Source of the DNA: Alphaproteobacteria bacterium
GTDB lineage: Bacteria > Pseudomonadota > Alphaproteobacteria > UBA8366 > GCA-2717185
Length of the DNA: 64,000 bases
Reading direction: 5' to 3'
Assembly (NCBI GenBank): GCA_040905865.1
Contig: JBBDQU010000058.1
Span: forward strand, 24,328-88,327
The notes below the pieces were generated by a model. That model ran no database searches. It was not told the DNA's origin and saw only the letters and a program-made list of their open reading frames with translations. The translations under genes were made by a program, and so were the position numbers. This document shows, piece after piece, positions 61,806 through 64,000 of the stretch (its first letter is position 1; every line of letters begins with the position of its first letter).

Positions 61806-62984
61806 ATGAGTGAAGCACGCTTCGACTGGCAGGATCCGCTGCTGCTGGCGGATCAGCTCAGCGAGGAGGAGCGCATGATCCAGGACTCGGCGCGCGATTT
61901 CGCGCGCGCCGAGCTGATGCCTCTGATCGTCGACTGGAACCGGAACGAAAGCTTCGATCCGGAACTGATGAAGACCTTCGGCGGCATGGGGTTCCTCGGC
62001 GCGACCCTGCCGGATTACGGCTGCGCCGGGATCGGCTTCGTCTCCTACGGGCTGATCTGCCGGGAACTGGAATATGTAGACACCTGCTTCCGCTCGGCGG
62101 TGGGGGTGCAGACCGGGCTGGTCATGGCGCCGATTCACGTCTACGGCTCCGACGAACAGAAGGAACGCTTCCTGCCCGGGCTGCGCGAGGGCGAACTGAT
62201 CGGCTGCATGGGGCTGACCGAACCCAATCACGGCTCCGACGCGGGCGCCATGCAGGCGCGGGCGAAGAAGGTGGACGGCGGCTACAGGCTGTCCGGCACG
62301 AAGCAGTGGATCACCAATTCGCCGCTCGCCCATGTGCTGCTGGTCTGGGCCAAGGATGACGACGGCGTGGTGCGCGGCTTCCTGCTGGAACGCGGAATGA
62401 AGGGGCTGGATACGCCGAAGATCGAGGGCAAGGTCGCGGCGCGGGCCTCCTCCACCGGGTTCATCATGATGGACGAGGTCATGGTGCCGGACGCCAACGT
62501 GCTGCCGAAGGCGAAGGGCCTCGGCGCGCCGCTCTCGGCGCTGACCAACGCGCGCTTCGGCATCTGCTGGGGCGCGATGGGGGCGGCGGAATTCTGCTGG
62601 CGGGCGGCGCGGGACTACACCGTGGACCGCACCCAGTTCGGCCGCCCGCTGGCCGCCAACCAGCTGGTCCAGAAAAAGCTGGTCGACATGCAGACGGAAA
62701 TCGCGCTCGGCCTGCAATCCTGCCTGCGCATCAGCCGGCTGCGCGACGAGGGCCGGGTGACGCCGGAAATGATTTCGCTGGTCAAGCGCAACTGCACCGG
62801 CAAGGCGCTGGACATCAGCCGCCTGGCCCGCGACATGCACGGCGCCAACGGCATTTCCGACGAATACCACGTCATCCGCCACATGGTGAACATGGAGGTC
62901 ATCAACACGCTGGAAGGCACCCACGACATACACGCCCTCATCCTCGGCCGCGCGATGACCGGCATCCAGGCGTTCACCGCCTAG
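61806..62984 (+). CDS. gcdH: Acyl-CoA dehydrogenase, glutaryl-CoA dehydrogenase-like
   Basis: A 392-aa FAD acyl-CoA dehydrogenase. The start [20 protein letters not shown] and the [14 protein letters not shown] and [12 protein letters not shown] segments are those of glutaryl-CoA dehydrogenase. The catalytic Glu lies in [17 protein letters not shown] near the C-terminus. GCDH oxidises and decarboxylates glutaryl-CoA to crotonyl-CoA in lysine and aromatic breakdown. No glutaryl-CoA CoA-transferase is adjacent, so a broader acyl-CoA role is possible. Confidence 0.88.
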   Translation: MSEARFDWQDPLLLADQLSEEERMIQDSARDFARAELMPLIVDWNRNESFDPELMKTFGGMGFLGATLPDYGCAGIGFVSYGLICRELEYVDTCFRSAVGVQTGLVMAPIHVYGSDEQKERFLPGLREGELIGCMGLTEPNHGSDAGAMQARAKKVDGGYRLSGTKQWITNSPLAHVLLVWAKDDDGVVRGFLLERGMKGLDTPKIEGKVAARASSTGFIMMDEVMVPDANVLPKAKGLGAPLSALTNARFGICWGAMGAAEFCWRAARDYTVDRTQFGRPLAANQLVQKKLVDMQTEIALGLQSCLRISRLRDEGRVTPEMISLVKRNCTGKALDISRLARDMHGANGISDEYHVIRHMVNMEVINTLEGTHDIHALILGRAMTGIQAFTA

Positions 62985-62994
62985 GGCGCCAAAC

Positions 62995-63109
62995 CCCCGC
63001 CTCACCCCGACCCTCTCCACCCCCGGGGGGTAGAGAGGGAGCAGATGGCGGCTCCCCCCTTTTACTTCTTGAACCCTCGCCCCCTATGGGGGAGAGGGCA
63101 GGGTGAGGG
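62995..63109. repeat. Palindromic CCTCACCC repeat, copy 1
   Basis: The outer arms are CCTCACCCCGACCCTCTCC (63000-63018) and GGAGAGGGCAGGGTGAGG (63091-63108). The centre has CACCCCCGGGGGGTAGAGAGGGAG and a T-rich TTTTACTT. A second copy lies at 63833-63947 in the same orientation. The sequence type is a common intergenic palindromic repeat of proteobacteria. Confidence 0.85.
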
Positions 63110-63208
63110 GGCGACGGCGGCATCCCGCGCGCAATGTTCGGTTGCGTTGCCATCGAGAGTTTGCAGTAATGTGGAAGACAGCAGATTATCCTGATTGGAC
63201 ATGACCTC

Positions 63209-63829
63209 ATGAAAATGCCGATAACATCCAGCGCCCTGGCTTTTCTCGCCGCGCTTTCGGTTTCCGCCTGCGCCTTCGAGGACCGGCAGGCGAATCTTAC
63301 CTATCCGCCAAAACCGGAATCGGGCGGCGCGGCGGCCGATGCGCCGGCGACCGCCACCGCCAGGGCCGATGCGCCGCTGGTGACGATCGTACGCTTCGAT
63401 GACCAGAGAGCGGAAAAGGAAATCGTCGGGCAGGTCAGCCACAGTTTCGGCGTGGAAACCGCGGATGTCGTCTCCTCCGGCAACGTCAGCGATTGGGTGA
63501 CAAACGGGTTGAAGTGGGAACTGGAGAAAGCCGGCTATCGCGTCAATGTGGTGAACGCACCGGCATCCGCCGCCAGCTCCCTGCTTGTCACGGGCACGGT
63601 CGTGCTTCTGCACAGCAGCGCCAATATCAGGACAAAGGGGCTGGTGATGTTGCGGGCCCGGATCGGCAACGAGAAGATGGACCGCAGCTACGAAGGACAT
63701 TCCGTCGGCGCCGCCGACTTTTTTGCGACGGAGGAAGTGTTCTCCAGGGCGCTGAGCCTTGCCCTGCAGGACGGATTGCGGAAGATCGTGGCGGATATCG
63801 CGAAAGCCCTGGGTGACAGGGCAATCTGA
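63209..63829 (+). CDS. Putative lipoprotein, YajG-like region
   Basis: A 206-aa protein with a lipoprotein signal: a hydrophobic stretch LAFLAALSVSACAFED with lipobox SVSAC. An Ala-rich linker (AAADAPATATARADAP) leads to a folded domain (VTIVRFDDQRAEKEIVGQVS, VTNGLKWELEKAGYRVNVV). The domain recalls the YajG and related outer-membrane lipoprotein families that act as assembly or clearance factors, but the match is weak. It lies between two copies of the CCTCACCC palindromic repeat. Confidence 0.65.
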   Translation: MKMPITSSALAFLAALSVSACAFEDRQANLTYPPKPESGGAAADAPATATARADAPLVTIVRFDDQRAEKEIVGQVSHSFGVETADVVSSGNVSDWVTNGLKWELEKAGYRVNVVNAPASAASSLLVTGTVVLLHSSANIRTKGLVMLRARIGNEKMDRSYEGHSVGAADFFATEEVFSRALSLALQDGLRKIVADIAKALGDRAI

Positions 63830-63832
63830 GCG

Positions 63833-63947
63833 CCCCCGCCTCACCCCGACCCTCTCCACCCCCGGGGGGTAGAGAGGGGGCAAACAGCGGCTCCCGCCAC
63901 TTTACTTTTAGAACCCTCTCCTCTGGGGAGGAGAGGGCAGGGTGAGG
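63833..63947. repeat. Palindromic CCTCACCC repeat, copy 2
   Basis: Same element as copy 1, same orientation: arms CCTCACCCCGACCCTCTCC (63839-63857) and GGAGAGGGCAGGGTGAGG (63930-63947). It starts just after the lipoprotein stop at 63829. The two copies are about 838 bp apart and bracket the gene. Confidence 0.85.
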
Positions 63948-64000
63948 TCCGAACCGGATAGATTGATTACAGAATAGACCGGATACATCGTTGACATGTT

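Noticed and set aside
1..64000. tRNA, rRNA, CRISPR arrays and transposases
   Set aside because: Looked for T-loop and anticodon patterns, regular spaced repeats and DDE or recombinase motifs by eye; none was found. A tRNAscan/Infernal run could still find something missed.

Overview
The window is a GC-rich chromosomal segment that looks like an alphaproteobacterium of the Rhodospirillales type. The grounds are MutL with the nicking-endonuclease motif of MutH-less bacteria, an lpxK-waaA-DUF374-msbA lipid A/Kdo block, purD/xseA housekeeping genes, many TauD, TRAP and flavin-oxidoreductase genes, and a 2-hydroxyacyl-CoA lyase of a kind known from Rhodospirillales. The lineage is inferred from gene content only. 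I saw no rRNA, tRNA, CRISPR array or transposase.

Layout. 1-8.3 kb: 3' end of mutL, a tandem pair of long inverted repeats, an MFS exporter, rsmD-rluB, tadA, a GNAT acetyltransferase, purD, xseA and an M23 peptidase. 8.3-13.6 kb: envelope operon on the minus strand (msbA, DUF374 acyltransferase, waaA, lpxK) plus a small lipoprotein. 13.7-18.8 kb: ACT protein, Nudix hydrolase, and a heterodimeric ABC exporter with one degenerate ATP site. 18.9-22.3 kb: three flavin oxidoreductases (OYE-like, FMO-like, LLM-like). 22.4-28.2 kb: a complex II-like operon in the order B-C-D-A, a TauD dioxygenase and a two-subunit class I fumarase. 28.2-30.5 kb: AT-rich island with a DUF3800 gene and two unrecognised genes that diverge from one shared CATG.

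30.5-35.9 kb: ThDP-dependent 2-hydroxyacyl-CoA lyase, a two-subunit molybdenum hydroxylase and two tandem Lin0512-family genes. 35.9-39.4 kb: GMC oxidoreductase, second TauD, MBL-fold hydrolase. 39.4-40.1 kb: a single AT-rich membrane-protein gene. 40.2-44.3 kb: a TRAP transporter with a malate/lactate-dehydrogenase-family enzyme and two strong intercistronic stem-loops. 44.5-46.8 kb: GAPDH-arsJ, an arsenate detoxification pair. 46.9-51.9 kb: third TauD, FMN-binding glutamate synthase-like protein with a CorA transporter, and the cbpA-cbpM chaperone pair. 52-55.6 kb: HlyD-type adaptor with an MFS pump, convergent with a fatty acid desaturase. 55.8-63 kb: ADP-forming acyl-CoA synthetase, a lone biotinyl carrier, a cNMP-binding protein, then 3-hydroxyacyl-CoA dehydrogenase, thiolase and glutaryl-CoA dehydrogenase. 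63-64 kb: a lipoprotein gene between two copies of a palindromic repeat.

The window combines ordinary housekeeping and envelope genes with catabolic cassettes for organic acids, acyl-CoAs and probably organosulfur or xenobiotic compounds. Most genes are packed with 4-bp stop/start overlaps or convergent overlaps, and no gap between genes exceeds about 300 bp. Long open frames antisense to real genes are common here because of the high GC content and were ignored.
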